Shown here: one piece after another, positions 16,128-24,390 of the stretch | How positions within the stretch are numbered: position 1 is the stretch's first letter | Layout: the number at the start of each line of letters is the position of its first letter | Source: Fimbriimonadia bacterium | GTDB taxonomy: Bacteria; Armatimonadota; Fimbriimonadia; Fimbriimonadales; GBS-DC | Direction of reading: 5' to 3' | Assembly: GCA_026129765.1 (NCBI GenBank) | Contig: JAHCHP010000016.1 | Location: 1-64,000 of the forward strand | DNA: 64,000 bases | Made by a program: the position numbers and the translations under genes | The notes under the pieces: model-generated | What the model was told of the DNA's origin: nothing | The model's database searches: none | Seen by the model: the letters and a program-made list of their open reading frames with translations, nothing else

Positions 16128-17828
16128 ATGTACGGACGAAAGAAACTGGGCGAATGGCTGCTGGATCGCGGCAAAATCACGCAAGAACAGTTGACGCGCG
16201 CGCTGGAAATGCAGCAGCAACAGTCGGGCAAGCGTTTGGGAGAGTTGTTGGTTGAATTAAGCTGGATCACGGTAGAAGACCTGTGGCAGGCACAGGCGGA
16301 CCAATATGAAACCCAGTACGAACCGCTTATTAAAATCGGTTGGCTTCCTGAAATGCGCGACTATGTGCCTGCGCAAATCGCTTACAATTACTTTGTCTTC
16401 CCCTTCGAAATTGAAGGAGACACTCTCCGTTTGGCGATGGCGGACCCCTATAATGTGGAGGCATTCGACCAAATTCGCAGCCGGTGTCCCTTGAAAGTCG
16501 AGGCATTCTTCTCGCCGCCAGAAAAGATTTTGCAATCGATCCACCGCTATTATGGAGCGGATGAGCATGCTTTACAAACCCGTGAAGTAGAAACGCTGGA
16601 AGAGGGCGAAGACGAACCGGATCTGCTGCAGGTCCAGCAAACCATGAACGAGCCGCCCATTGTGCGGTTGGTCAACGCCATTTTGCAAGAAGCAGTAGAA
16701 CGGGGCGCGAGCGACATCCACTTCGAACCCCAAGAAAAGCATTTAGAGGTGCGCTTCCGTCAGGATGGCTTGCTGCATCGATACCGGACGATCCCGCGCG
16801 CGCTGCAAGCGCCCGTCATCTCGAGGCTGAAATTGCTGGCAGAGATGGATATCGCGGAACGGCGTAAAGCGCAGGACGGACGGTTCACTATCCGCTTGGA
16901 TGAAGAAAAGATTGACTTGCGCGCCTCCGCGCTGCCCACGACTTATGGCGAAAGAATCGTAATGAGACTTCTGAGCCGCAGTTCTGCCATGAAGAACATC
17001 GATGATTTGGGCTTCTCGACGGAGATGTTGACGAGGATCAAAACGCTGTTGGAACAGCCATGGGGACTGTTCTTGGTCACAGGTCCGACCGGTTCCGGCA
17101 AAACGACCACCCTGTACGCCTGCCTGCAGTACCTGCGCTCGGAGCGGCGAAACATCTTGACTTGTGAAGACCCGGTCGAGTATGCGATGGAAGGGATCGG
17201 TCAATCGCAGGTTCATGAGCGCGCGGGATTGACCTTCCCAGCGCAGTTGCGCGCGATCTTGCGCCAAGACCCCGACGTGATCTTGGTGGGAGAAATTCGA
17301 GACCAAGAGACCGCGGAAATCGCCTGCCGCGCCGCTATGACAGGACATATGGTGCTGTCCACTTTGCATACCAACGACTCGGTCAGCGCGATGCCGCGCC
17401 TGCTGGATATGGGGGTGCCTGCCTTCTTGTTGAACTCGGCGTTGACGGGGGTTATCGCGCAGCGTTTAGTTCGCAGGCTCTGCGCTCATTGCAAACAGTC
17501 TGTCACCGTCGAAGGCACGGGCGATTATCGCTTCCTGGGCGAAGGAATGCACGCGATTTTCGAGCCTCAAGGCTGCCCCGAATGCAATGGCTTGGGATAT
17601 AAAGGGCGTTTAGGAATTCATGAATTGTATATCATTCAGGATAAGGCGAGACGCATGGTATCGCAGGGCGCGGGCGCGGATGAGCTTCGGCTCACTTGCG
17701 GACCCGGCGATTTCTATCCGATGAGTCTCTCTGCGCGCGAAAAGGTCATGGCGGGACTGACTTCGGTTGCGGAAGCCACTGCGCACTTGACCTCACTCGA
17801 TATAGACACAGGCTCCCAAGCGGCTTGA
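16128..17828 (+). CDS. type IV pilus assembly / type II secretion ATPase (PilB/GspE)
   Basis: A 566-residue hexameric ATPase. The N-terminal MshEN domain (KKLGEWLLDRGKITQEQLTR) is followed by the arm domain with SDIHFEPQEKHLEVRFRQDG. Walker A is GPTGSGKTT (319-327), with the Asp box ILTCEDPVEY and Walker B DPDVILVGEIRD. The zinc site uses two CxxC pairs (CAHC and CPEC). The C-terminus runs ~60 residues past the usual end (GAGADELRLTCGPGDFYPMS), where the typical TLREDG motif is altered. A GGAGGAGA lies 7 nt before the ATG. No other pilus gene is in the window, so whether it drives pilus extension or secretion is open. Confidence 0.9.
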   Translation: MYGRKKLGEWLLDRGKITQEQLTRALEMQQQQSGKRLGELLVELSWITVEDLWQAQADQYETQYEPLIKIGWLPEMRDYVPAQIAYNYFVFPFEIEGDTLRLAMADPYNVEAFDQIRSRCPLKVEAFFSPPEKILQSIHRYYGADEHALQTREVETLEEGEDEPDLLQVQQTMNEPPIVRLVNAILQEAVERGASDIHFEPQEKHLEVRFRQDGLLHRYRTIPRALQAPVISRLKLLAEMDIAERRKAQDGRFTIRLDEEKIDLRASALPTTYGERIVMRLLSRSSAMKNIDDLGFSTEMLTRIKTLLEQPWGLFLVTGPTGSGKTTTLYACLQYLRSERRNILTCEDPVEYAMEGIGQSQVHERAGLTFPAQLRAILRQDPDVILVGEIRDQETAEIACRAAMTGHMVLSTLHTNDSVSAMPRLLDMGVPAFLLNSALTGVIAQRLVRRLCAHCKQSVTVEGTGDYRFLGEGMHAIFEPQGCPECNGLGYKGRLGIHELYIIQDKARRMVSQGAGADELRLTCGPGDFYPMSLSAREKVMAGLTSVAEATAHLTSLDIDTGSQAA

Positions 17829-17846
17829 TGAGATAAAGGCGGTCAA

Positions 17847-17895
17847 TTTTACAAATCCTCCAAATTGAGGTATAATTGTAAAACTGTTTGGAGGA
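17847..17895 (+). promoter_or_regulatory. promoter with nested inverted repeats of the XRE-PIN operon
   Basis: TTTACA (17848-17853), a 17-nt spacer and TATAAT (17871-17876) form a good sigma-70-type promoter. Two inverted repeats are laid over it: TTTTACAA (17847-17854) with TTGTAAAA (17876-17883), and TCCTCCAAA (17856-17864) with TTTGGAGGA (17887-17895). The last arm contains the Shine-Dalgarno. This is the expected place for autorepression by the encoded XRE protein. Confidence 0.65.
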
Positions 17896-17898
17896 GAT

Positions 17899-18969
17899 AT
17901 GATCGGCGAACGCATTCGTCAAGCCCGAAAAATGAAAGCGCTCAGCCTGCGAGCCTTAGCATCAAAAGCGGGGCTGAGCGCGCAAGCCATTTCAAATTAT
18001 GAGAACGGCAAGTATCTGCCCGACTCGAGCATCTTGTTGCGTCTTGCCCACGCATTAGATCGGAAAATCGAATTCTTTCTGCGCCCACAGATGATTGAGA
18101 CTATTACCCTGAGTGATTGGGGGAAAAAACCAAAGTCTGAGAACCGTCTGGAACAAATTCAAGCGTATATTCAAGAGTGGTTGGAACGATACCTGCTGAT
18201 AGAAACTATCTTAAGTAAAGTAGAACCTCATTTTCGATTCCCCAATGAATTTCCCAAAGTAGTGACATTGTATGAGGACGTAGAGCAGGCGGCTATTGCG
18301 CTTCGAAACGCGTGGAACATCGGTTTGGACCCTATCGCTAATCTGACCGAGTTACTTGAGGACAAGGGGATAAAAATCGGGAACTTAGAGTATGATGATA
18401 GTTTAGATGGATACACTTTTTTTGCGAAAACAAGCAGCGCTATTCCAGTCATTGCCTGCTCAGTGCAGGTACCCGGAGACATACAGCGCTTTGTACTCGC
18501 TCGTGAGTTGGGACACCTGATGTTAAAACCCTCTTCAGGTTTAGACAAAGAAATAGCGGCTACCCGTTTTGCTGGAGCATTTCTTGTTCCTAAGTCAATG
18601 GCGATAGCGGAAATAGGAGATAAACGCGCCCAGATCAATCCGTTAGAACTCCACCTATTGAAGCATAAGTATGGTATTAGCATGTGCGCCTGGATTGATC
18701 GCGCGAAAGAGATTGGGGTTTTATCGGAACACAATACAAAGTCGCTTTTCACTTCGTTTAAGAAACAAGGATGGGACAAAGAGGAGCCAGGCGATGCCTA
18801 CCCCCGCGAAAATGCCCAGCGTATGCGCCGGATGATTATGCGCGCTTTGAGCCAGCAAATAATCTCAGAAAAGAAGGCAGAGGAGTTGTTAGGAGTTCGT
18901 TGGATCGAGTTTGAACGAATGATGCGAGACGAGCATGGAGGCTTTGAGGTTGCGATACGTAGCGGATAG
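17899..18969 (+). CDS. XRE-family HTH plus ImmA/IrrE-like domain protein (antitoxin-type)
   Basis: Residues 1-60 are an XRE helix-turn-helix (IRQARKMKALSLRALASKAG, ISNYENGKYLPD). Residues ~120-240 are an ImmA/IrrE (COG2856) domain with RFVLARELGHLMLKP and IAATRFAGAFLVPKS. The zinc motif normally reads HExxH, but here residues 202-206 are RELGH: the first His is Arg, while Glu203, His206 and Glu218 remain. Proteolysis is therefore doubtful. The remaining 110 residues are a helical C-terminus typical of the long XRE-COG2856 type. GGAGGAGAT precedes the ATG. It overlaps the PIN gene, so it is probably the DNA-binding antitoxin. The base composition is AT-richer than the flanks. Confidence 0.85.
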   Translation: MIGERIRQARKMKALSLRALASKAGLSAQAISNYENGKYLPDSSILLRLAHALDRKIEFFLRPQMIETITLSDWGKKPKSENRLEQIQAYIQEWLERYLLIETILSKVEPHFRFPNEFPKVVTLYEDVEQAAIALRNAWNIGLDPIANLTELLEDKGIKIGNLEYDDSLDGYTFFAKTSSAIPVIACSVQVPGDIQRFVLARELGHLMLKPSSGLDKEIAATRFAGAFLVPKSMAIAEIGDKRAQINPLELHLLKHKYGISMCAWIDRAKEIGVLSEHNTKSLFTSFKKQGWDKEEPGDAYPRENAQRMRRMIMRALSQQIISEKKAEELLGVRWIEFERMMRDEHGGFEVAIRSG

Positions 18970-19429
18970 CAGCGTGTGGATAAGCTTACATAAGGGCTTA
19001 ATTCTCGATCACTTTTTTCATTTGATGTGGGTGGGGATATTGCCTGACCTTGTTCTGGAAGAACTTATCGAGCCAAGCGGCAAAGAAATTGAATCTCGAG
19101 GTGTTATGCGAACTATTTTGACAGGATTGGAATTGCAAGAAGTTACAAGATTGGCAACCCTATACCTGGACACCTCCCTTGAAGACCTTTCGGCACTCGT
19201 GTTGACAAAACGCGAAAATGCGATTTTACTCACCGATGATAGAAGTTTGCGTGAAGCAGCCACCGAAGAAGGCATTGAGACCCACGGCACATTATGGATT
19301 GTAGATCGTTTGGTGGAAAATCATTTCCTTTCAAAAGCGCAGGCAGCGGAAGCCTTGCAGCATATGGTTGATCACGGAAGACGCTTACCTGTGGGCGAGG
19401 TTCAAAGTAGACTCCAAAAGTGGAAATGA
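18935..19429 (+). CDS. PIN-domain ribonuclease toxin (DUF3368-like)
   Basis: A ~164-residue PIN protein overlapping the XRE gene by 35 nt. The acidic active-site residues are in place: Asp11 in YVADSSVWISL, Glu42/43 in DLVLEELIE, Asp84 in LEDLSALVL and Asp101/102 in ILLTDDRSLREAA. The C-terminus LSKAQAAEALQHMVDHGRRLP matches DUF3368-type PIN proteins. The ATG at 18935 has a poor Shine-Dalgarno. A TTG at 18950 has GGAGG 8 nt upstream and would give MRYVADSS, a common PIN start, so translation may begin there. The likely role is toxin, an Mg-dependent RNase controlled by the upstream protein. Confidence 0.85.
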   Translation: MEALRLRYVADSSVWISLHKGLILDHFFHLMWVGILPDLVLEELIEPSGKEIESRGVMRTILTGLELQEVTRLATLYLDTSLEDLSALVLTKRENAILLTDDRSLREAATEEGIETHGTLWIVDRLVENHFLSKAQAAEALQHMVDHGRRLPVGEVQSRLQKWK

Positions 19430-19510
19430 AGTTTTGGCTTTGCCCTCCCATCTTCCTAACTCTTACTTAACACGCGAAACAGGTAAAATGGATTCTGGAG
19501 GTTGATTTTC

Positions 19511-21019
19511 ATGGACAAAATGACTCGTCGTGATCTGTTAAGGCTGGGGGCGGCGGCAGGGATCGGAACCGCGTTGACTTCTTTCGCGCCAGCGATAGCA
19601 CAGCGCAGGGGCAGCCGCTTCAAAGGAAACCCGAAAAACATCATCTTTATGGTCTCGGATGGCATGAGCGCAGGCGTGCCATCTCTGAGTGAAGCATTTA
19701 GCCGCAGCTTTCGAGGCAAGGGTTCGTTTTGGCATCAAATGCTTCTAAACCCCGAAGTCTCTTTGGGATATTTCGATATGGAGTCACTCAACTCGCTCGT
19801 TACCGACTCTTCGTCTGCCTCTTCTTCTTGGGGGACCGGCTCGCGTATTGTCAATGGAGCGATTGGGATGCTGCCCGATGGGACCCGTTTAACGCCGATT
19901 GCGGTGCTGGCAAAAGAAAAAGCGAAAAAGAAAGTCGGCTTAGTGACCACCACCCGCATGACCCATGCGACTCCGGCAGGTTTCGCGACCGTTCAAGCGA
20001 GGCGCGATGACGAAGATTCGATTGCGCCCCAATATTTGAACGTGGTCGATGTATTGCTGGGGGGTGGTTTGCGCCATTTCGCGCCCGATTTGCGCGGCGA
20101 CAAACGCGACCTGTTAGGCGAATACAAATCGGCAGGCTATGAACATTGGAGTCTGCGCGACCAGTTGATGAATTCTAAACAACCCGATAAGGTGTTGGGA
20201 CTGTTCTGGCGAAGCCATCTGCCCTACACCGTGGACCAGATCAACACGCCTGCCATGCGGCGCGATGTGCCTACTCTCGCGGAAATGACCCGAGCTGCGC
20301 TGGACATTCTCAGCCGTCATAAGGACGGATTCCTTCTGCAAGTGGAAGGCGGACGAGTAGACCACGCGGCGCATGCGAACGATGCCGCCGGTCTCTTTTT
20401 CGATCAGATGGCGTTTGAGGACGCGATGGAAGTCGCTGTCGAATTCGCGCGCAAACGTGGCGATACGCTCGTCATTGTTACCAGCGATCACGGCAACGCG
20501 AACCCGGGCTTGAATGGTTTAGGCTATGAATATGGCAGCAGCGATGAAGCCTTCACGCGGCTTTTACAGGCAAAAATGTCTTTTGAAGAGCTGCCTACTA
20601 AGATCAAAGAGGCAGGCGGCAAACCGGATGCGGATACCGTTCGAGACATGATTAAAGCGGGCATGGCGATTGAAATCGAGAAAGAAGAGGCGCAGGTCTT
20701 AAGCGATGCGATTGCCGGTAAAGTGATGCCCGTCCCCAACAAGCAGCACCGGAATTTGGGAGGTTTGCTGGGCGGCATCCTGAGCAACTACAATGGAATC
20801 GGCTGGATTGGTATGAACCATACGGCAGATTATGTTTGGGTCAGCGCGTTTGGACCAGGGCAGGAGCAGTTCGAGGGTTTAGTGAAAAACACCGATGCCT
20901 TCGTCAAAATGACCCGCATGTGGGGTATAAACTTTAAGAACCCCAGCATGACCCGCGAGCAAGCGAAGCCCTTCATGCGCGCTTTGAGCGAGAGAGTGGA
21001 GACCCCACATTGGGCATGA
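19511..21019 (+). CDS. Tat-exported alkaline phosphatase
   Basis: The 502-residue protein begins with a twin-arginine signal (TRRDLLRLGAAAGIG). It carries the PhoA-type core: IIFMVSDGMS (metal Asp50), the nucleophile loop LVTDSSSASSSWGTG with Ser100, MTHATPAGFA, EGGRVDHAAHAND and TSDHGN for the zinc ligands. The usual nucleophile loop is TDSAASATAW, so several Ala are replaced by Ser here. The ATG at 19511 follows GGAGG by 9 nt; an in-frame TTG at 19502 lies inside that site. It releases phosphate from organic esters outside the cytoplasm and may act on phospholipids or nucleotides. Confidence 0.92.
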   Translation: MDKMTRRDLLRLGAAAGIGTALTSFAPAIAQRRGSRFKGNPKNIIFMVSDGMSAGVPSLSEAFSRSFRGKGSFWHQMLLNPEVSLGYFDMESLNSLVTDSSSASSSWGTGSRIVNGAIGMLPDGTRLTPIAVLAKEKAKKKVGLVTTTRMTHATPAGFATVQARRDDEDSIAPQYLNVVDVLLGGGLRHFAPDLRGDKRDLLGEYKSAGYEHWSLRDQLMNSKQPDKVLGLFWRSHLPYTVDQINTPAMRRDVPTLAEMTRAALDILSRHKDGFLLQVEGGRVDHAAHANDAAGLFFDQMAFEDAMEVAVEFARKRGDTLVIVTSDHGNANPGLNGLGYEYGSSDEAFTRLLQAKMSFEELPTKIKEAGGKPDADTVRDMIKAGMAIEIEKEEAQVLSDAIAGKVMPVPNKQHRNLGGLLGGILSNYNGIGWIGMNHTADYVWVSAFGPGQEQFEGLVKNTDAFVKMTRMWGINFKNPSMTREQAKPFMRALSERVETPHWA

Positions 21020-21064
21020 CCTTTGCTTCTCTACTGGCTGCTTGGACGCCGAGTGATTGTCTTT

Positions 21065-21125
21065 GAAAAATCAATAAAACCGATGGGCATCAGCGTTCGC
21101 AATTTTGTGAGTGCTGATGCCCATC
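21065..21125 (-). terminator. long hairpin terminator between convergent genes
   Basis: GATGGGCATCAGC (21082-21094) pairs perfectly with GCTGATGCCCATC (21113-21125), and the stem continues inward through TCGCAA/TTGTGA with one GU pair. On the minus strand it is followed by GGTTTTATTGATTTTT, fitting termination of the gene at 21228-22388. The plus-strand phosphatase may use the same stem. Confidence 0.7.
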
Positions 21126-21227
21126 AGTCAATCAACTGGCGAACGAGGGATGAACATCGACGCGCTTTATGAACCCATGTACGCGAGAATAGTAATCAAC
21201 CCTTTCGCGAAATGCCAGACATCGTTC

Positions 21228-22388
21228 TTAACACCCGCGTCCAAAGTTAAACAGCACAGTCAGCAGGTCTAAATCGTTCACGCGCCCATCGCCATTCACA
21301 TCTTCAGGCAGATTTAAACCCTGATCGCCAAAACGGTAGATCACGCGTAAAAGGTCTTCATCATCCACACAACGGCTGCTATCCACATCGCCCACCGGGT
21401 ACATCGTGAACCAAGGACGCGAAAAGGGCGAGTTCAAAAAAAAGTTCATCAACAAATTGCCTACTTTCTGTTCGCCTGCGGGTGAAGGATGAAGCCCATC
21501 GTTTTCAAAATCGCTGCAGAACCATTGCAGACCATCCTGACGCGGTGTTTCGCCATCTGCCCACAAATACAGTCCCCAAGCGATCCAAGGCGCGACAGTG
21601 TTGTAGTCCAAATCGCCCGCGCGCTCATCCATTTGTCCTTGTGCCATCTGACGCATTTGGGCTTCAATGACCCATTTAATGGCAAAAGCCACTTCATAGG
21701 CGTAAGGTTCGGGGTTCGTCAACCCTGTTGAATATCCCCCATACGTTCGGCTGGATAGGTAGACCTGTTTAAGGTTTGGGTACCTGATTTTCAATGAGCG
21801 AACAATATTGCCATACTGTTGTGCCAAACGATAGGCGTCCGAGTCTTGATGAGGCAAAGAACTCGTCGGGCGCGCATTCGCTGTTTTGACCCAGACCACT
21901 TGCACTTGGAGTTCGGTCAAGCCGCGAGGTGTCAACACTTGATCGCGAATACGGTTATAGTTGGGATCAGTCGGCTCATCCCAAGTCCCAGCATCTTGCC
22001 CACCCCGCGCCCCGTTCACAATGGCAAGCGCTCGGTGGTTGACATCTGGATGCGATGCCGCCTGCCCCATAAAGGTCCAATTGCCGCAACAGAATTCTTG
22101 GTTCGTATTAGACATGCCTATCGAAAGCAAGACATATCTGCCGTTCGGATGGGGCTGTCCTTCAGGGTTGAGCGGTTGAATACTGAGCGCGCGTTGGAAA
22201 CCCTCCAGCGCATGGGGACGCGGCATCTGATTGCTGCCATTGGGATACAGCCCGCCTTGGAACTGGTTCAAATACCGCGCCTTACCCAATTGCGTTATCG
22301 GAACCAATCCAACCGAGGTTCGGCTGCAATCAGATGCCAGACACACTGTCCAGAGTAGCAAACAAAAGAAAGAGAGAGTTGCTTTCAT
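21228..22388 (-). CDS. secreted SGNH-like hydrolase with dockerin-like C-terminus
   Basis: A 386-residue exported protein (signal peptide LSFFCLLLWTVCLA). The catalytic region shows YVLLSIGMSNT (block I-like Ser), IVNGARGGQDAG (Gly/Asn blocks) and NDGLHPSPAGEQKVG (Asp-x-x-His block V), so an SGNH or GDSL-type esterase fold is likely. The Cys-rich QEFCCGNW insertion is unusual. The last 55 residues carry two dockerin-like loops, GDVDSSRCVDDEDLLRVIY and DVNGDGRVNDLDLLTVLF, and end FGRGC, almost the same end as the protein at 1846-2625. AAGGA lies about 10 nt before the ATG. Substrate unknown, perhaps acetylated polysaccharide. Confidence 0.75.
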   Translation of the reverse strand: MKATLSFFCLLLWTVCLASDCSRTSVGLVPITQLGKARYLNQFQGGLYPNGSNQMPRPHALEGFQRALSIQPLNPEGQPHPNGRYVLLSIGMSNTNQEFCCGNWTFMGQAASHPDVNHRALAIVNGARGGQDAGTWDEPTDPNYNRIRDQVLTPRGLTELQVQVVWVKTANARPTSSLPHQDSDAYRLAQQYGNIVRSLKIRYPNLKQVYLSSRTYGGYSTGLTNPEPYAYEVAFAIKWVIEAQMRQMAQGQMDERAGDLDYNTVAPWIAWGLYLWADGETPRQDGLQWFCSDFENDGLHPSPAGEQKVGNLLMNFFLNSPFSRPWFTMYPVGDVDSSRCVDDEDLLRVIYRFGDQGLNLPEDVNGDGRVNDLDLLTVLFNFGRGC

Positions 22389-22446
22389 CAGTCATTTTCC
22401 TTATCATCAATACTAAAAAGTTTAGACGACCGATGAAAGTAGAGGT

Positions 22447-23865
22447 TCACTTGTGAACTGAATGTCCTGCCGCATCATGGAACGCTTCCATCAATGCCTC
22501 AACCATCGTCGGGTGCGGATGAATCGTATCGACCAAGTCATCCAAAGTCGCTTCCAACTTTATCGCAAGCACCGCTTCTTGCAGCAGGTCGCTGGCATGC
22601 GCCGAACAGATGTGAACCCCCAATATTTCTCCATAGCGCGACTCAGCGACCACTTTCACAAGCCCGTCTTTCTCGTTGACCGCCATCGACCGCCCCAACG
22701 CTCGAGGCAAGAACTTGCCGATTTTCACATCATAACCCTGCTCCCGCGCTTGCGCTTCCGTCAAGCCAACGCTGGCAACTTCAGGATGGGTATAGACCAC
22801 ATTCGGCACAGCGCGGTAATCCATGCGCCGGGACGCGCCAAAGCAGTTCTCCGCAACCAGAATACCTTGCGCCGAAGCGACATGCGCCAAGGGATACTTG
22901 CCCACGATGTCGCCAATGGCGTAGATGTTTGGCACATTCGTGCGCATATACTCATCGACCGCTACCAGGTTTTTATCCATCTGAACGCCCGCCACATCCA
23001 AACCGATGTTTTCGGTGTTCGGACGACGCCCCACGCCCAATAGCACCACCTGCGCCTCTACCTCCTGGGAACCTTTCTCGCCTTCCACTTGGCAGAACCA
23101 AGAGAAGCCCCGGCGTTCCGCCGATTTGAGGGTCGCGCTGGTAATGAGGGTAATCCCTTGACGGCTGAGAGATTTCTCCGCCTCTTTGGCAATTTCCGCG
23201 TCAAATAGAGGCAGCACTTGAGGCGCCATCTCCACCACCGTGACCTTCGCGCCCAAAGCATTAAAGACATAAGCGAACTCTAAGCCCACCGCGCCCGCGC
23301 CCAAAATCAGCATGCTTTCCGGCACAAATTTCGCATAGACCGCATCATCGCTGGTCCAAACATTCTCGCCTTCCAGTCCTGGAATCGGGATTCGGATCGT
23401 TCGAGAACCCGTCGCCAGAATCACATTTTTTGCGCGAAAGGTCTGCTTACTGCCATCCGCAGCCGTTACTTCCACCGTGTCGCGCCCGGTCATCTTGCCC
23501 TCACCCTCTACGGATTGCACCTTATGTTTCTTGAACAATGAGCCAATACCGCCGCGCAGGGTCTGAACGATCTTATCTTTGCGCGCCTGCATCGCGTCAA
23601 AATCGTAGCTCACCTCGCCGCTCACCAGCACACCCATCTCTTTGGCATGCACGGTTTGGTGATACCGTTCCGCATTGGCGATCATCACTTTGCTGGGGAT
23701 ACAGCCCCAGTTCAGGCATGTGCCGCCCAAATACTCGCGCTCGACGCAGATCACTTTACCGCCGCCGGTTTCATTGGCGATTTGCGCAGCCCGGATGGCA
23801 GCCACATAGCCGCCCGGACCTGCACCCAGCACCAGCACATCGGCATCATAATTTCCATTTGACAT
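22447..23865 (-). CDS. lpdA: dihydrolipoyl dehydrogenase (E3)
   Basis: A 472-residue flavoprotein that reoxidises the lipoyl groups of 2-oxoacid dehydrogenase or glycine cleavage complexes. FAD site GAGPGG (14-19), redox disulfide GGTCLNWGCIPSK (Cys50, Cys55), NAD site ILGAGAVGLEFAYVF, and the catalytic His-Glu motif HPHPTMVEALMEA near the C-terminus are all present. GGAGG lies 8-9 nt before the ATG at 23865, so the extra 46 codons up to 24003 are unlikely to be translated. A tRNA-Leu gene on the same strand ends 160 nt upstream and no separate promoter is obvious, so both may share a transcript. Confidence 0.95.
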   Translation of the reverse strand: MSNGNYDADVLVLGAGPGGYVAAIRAAQIANETGGGKVICVEREYLGGTCLNWGCIPSKVMIANAERYHQTVHAKEMGVLVSGEVSYDFDAMQARKDKIVQTLRGGIGSLFKKHKVQSVEGEGKMTGRDTVEVTAADGSKQTFRAKNVILATGSRTIRIPIPGLEGENVWTSDDAVYAKFVPESMLILGAGAVGLEFAYVFNALGAKVTVVEMAPQVLPLFDAEIAKEAEKSLSRQGITLITSATLKSAERRGFSWFCQVEGEKGSQEVEAQVVLLGVGRRPNTENIGLDVAGVQMDKNLVAVDEYMRTNVPNIYAIGDIVGKYPLAHVASAQGILVAENCFGASRRMDYRAVPNVVYTHPEVASVGLTEAQAREQGYDVKIGKFLPRALGRSMAVNEKDGLVKVVAESRYGEILGVHICSAHASDLLQEAVLAIKLEATLDDLVDTIHPHPTMVEALMEAFHDAAGHSVHK

Positions 23866-24025
23866 CACTATTTCCTCCAAAGGGTTGGGGTCTAAAAGGG
23901 ATTCGATTTGCTCGATAATGGCGTTGGATGCGCCCACAAGCGGTCGCTCTAATACGCCAGTTTGATTTCGAATGATAGGAAGACCTGATTGTAATTGGGT
24001 CATGGTAGGTTATCCCCAAAACGAG

Positions 24026-24107
24026 TGCCCGGGGCGGGACTCGAACCCGCACGGGAAATTCCCAATGGATTTTAAGTCCACCGCGTCTGCCATTCCGCCA
24101 CCCGGGC
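24026..24107 (-). tRNA. tRNA-Leu (anticodon UAA)
   Basis: The minus strand folds into a full cloverleaf: acceptor GCCCGGG/CCCGGGC, D arm with GGCGGAATGGCAGACGC, anticodon stem GTGGA/TCCAT around loop CTTAAAA (anticodon TAA at 24072-24074), long variable arm TGGGAATTTCCC as expected for class II, and T arm GCGGGTTCGAGTCCCGC. The discriminator base is A, as required for leucine. CCA is not encoded and must be added by the nucleotidyltransferase. Confidence 0.97.
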
Positions 24108-24117
24108 ACAGCGTAGA

Positions 24118-24123
24118 ATTATA
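24118..24123 (-). promoter_or_regulatory. -10 box of tRNA-Leu
   Basis: TATAAT on the minus strand, 10 nt before the tRNA 5' end. No clear -35 at 17 nt. Confidence 0.5.
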
Positions 24124-24180
24124 CCTGATAATACATTGGAGGGTTTTGATTTTCAAGGCGCGCTTTTTAGTGTCTCACAC

Positions 24181-24198
24181 AAAAAGGAGTACCTTTTT
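24181..24198. terminator. short bidirectional terminator
   Basis: AAAAAGG-AGTA-CCTTTTT gives a 7-bp stem with T-runs on both strands. It could end the trpA-to-TPR transcript on the minus strand, about 190 nt past its last stop, before tRNA-Leu. Confidence 0.5.
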
Positions 24199-24234
24199 GA
24201 AGGCTTGATAAAATGCTAATCGCTGTCCGCCGTC

Positions 24235-24276
24235 ATTCCCGTTGGTCATCCTCGCGAAAGCGGGGAACGCGGGAAT
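24235..24276. repeat. nested hairpin, REP-like
   Basis: ATTCCCG (24235-24241) pairs with CGGGAAT (24270-24276), and an inner CCTCGC-GAAA-GCGGGG hairpin sits at 24250-24265. The shape resembles the ATTCCCGC-type intergenic repeats common in other bacteria. One copy was seen in this window. Confidence 0.55.
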
Positions 24277-24390
24277 CCAAGAGAAACAGACGATTGCTAA
24301 AAGATTCATTATGAAACCCTTATCGAGAGCATTAGATAGGGGTTCAACGTAATTCTTACTGCTTTCGATGGAAATCAAGTTTGAGCGATC

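Noticed and set aside
23866-24003. 46-codon N-terminal extension of lpd
   Set aside because: GGAGG lies just before the ATG at 23865 and the extension has no similarity to E3 proteins.
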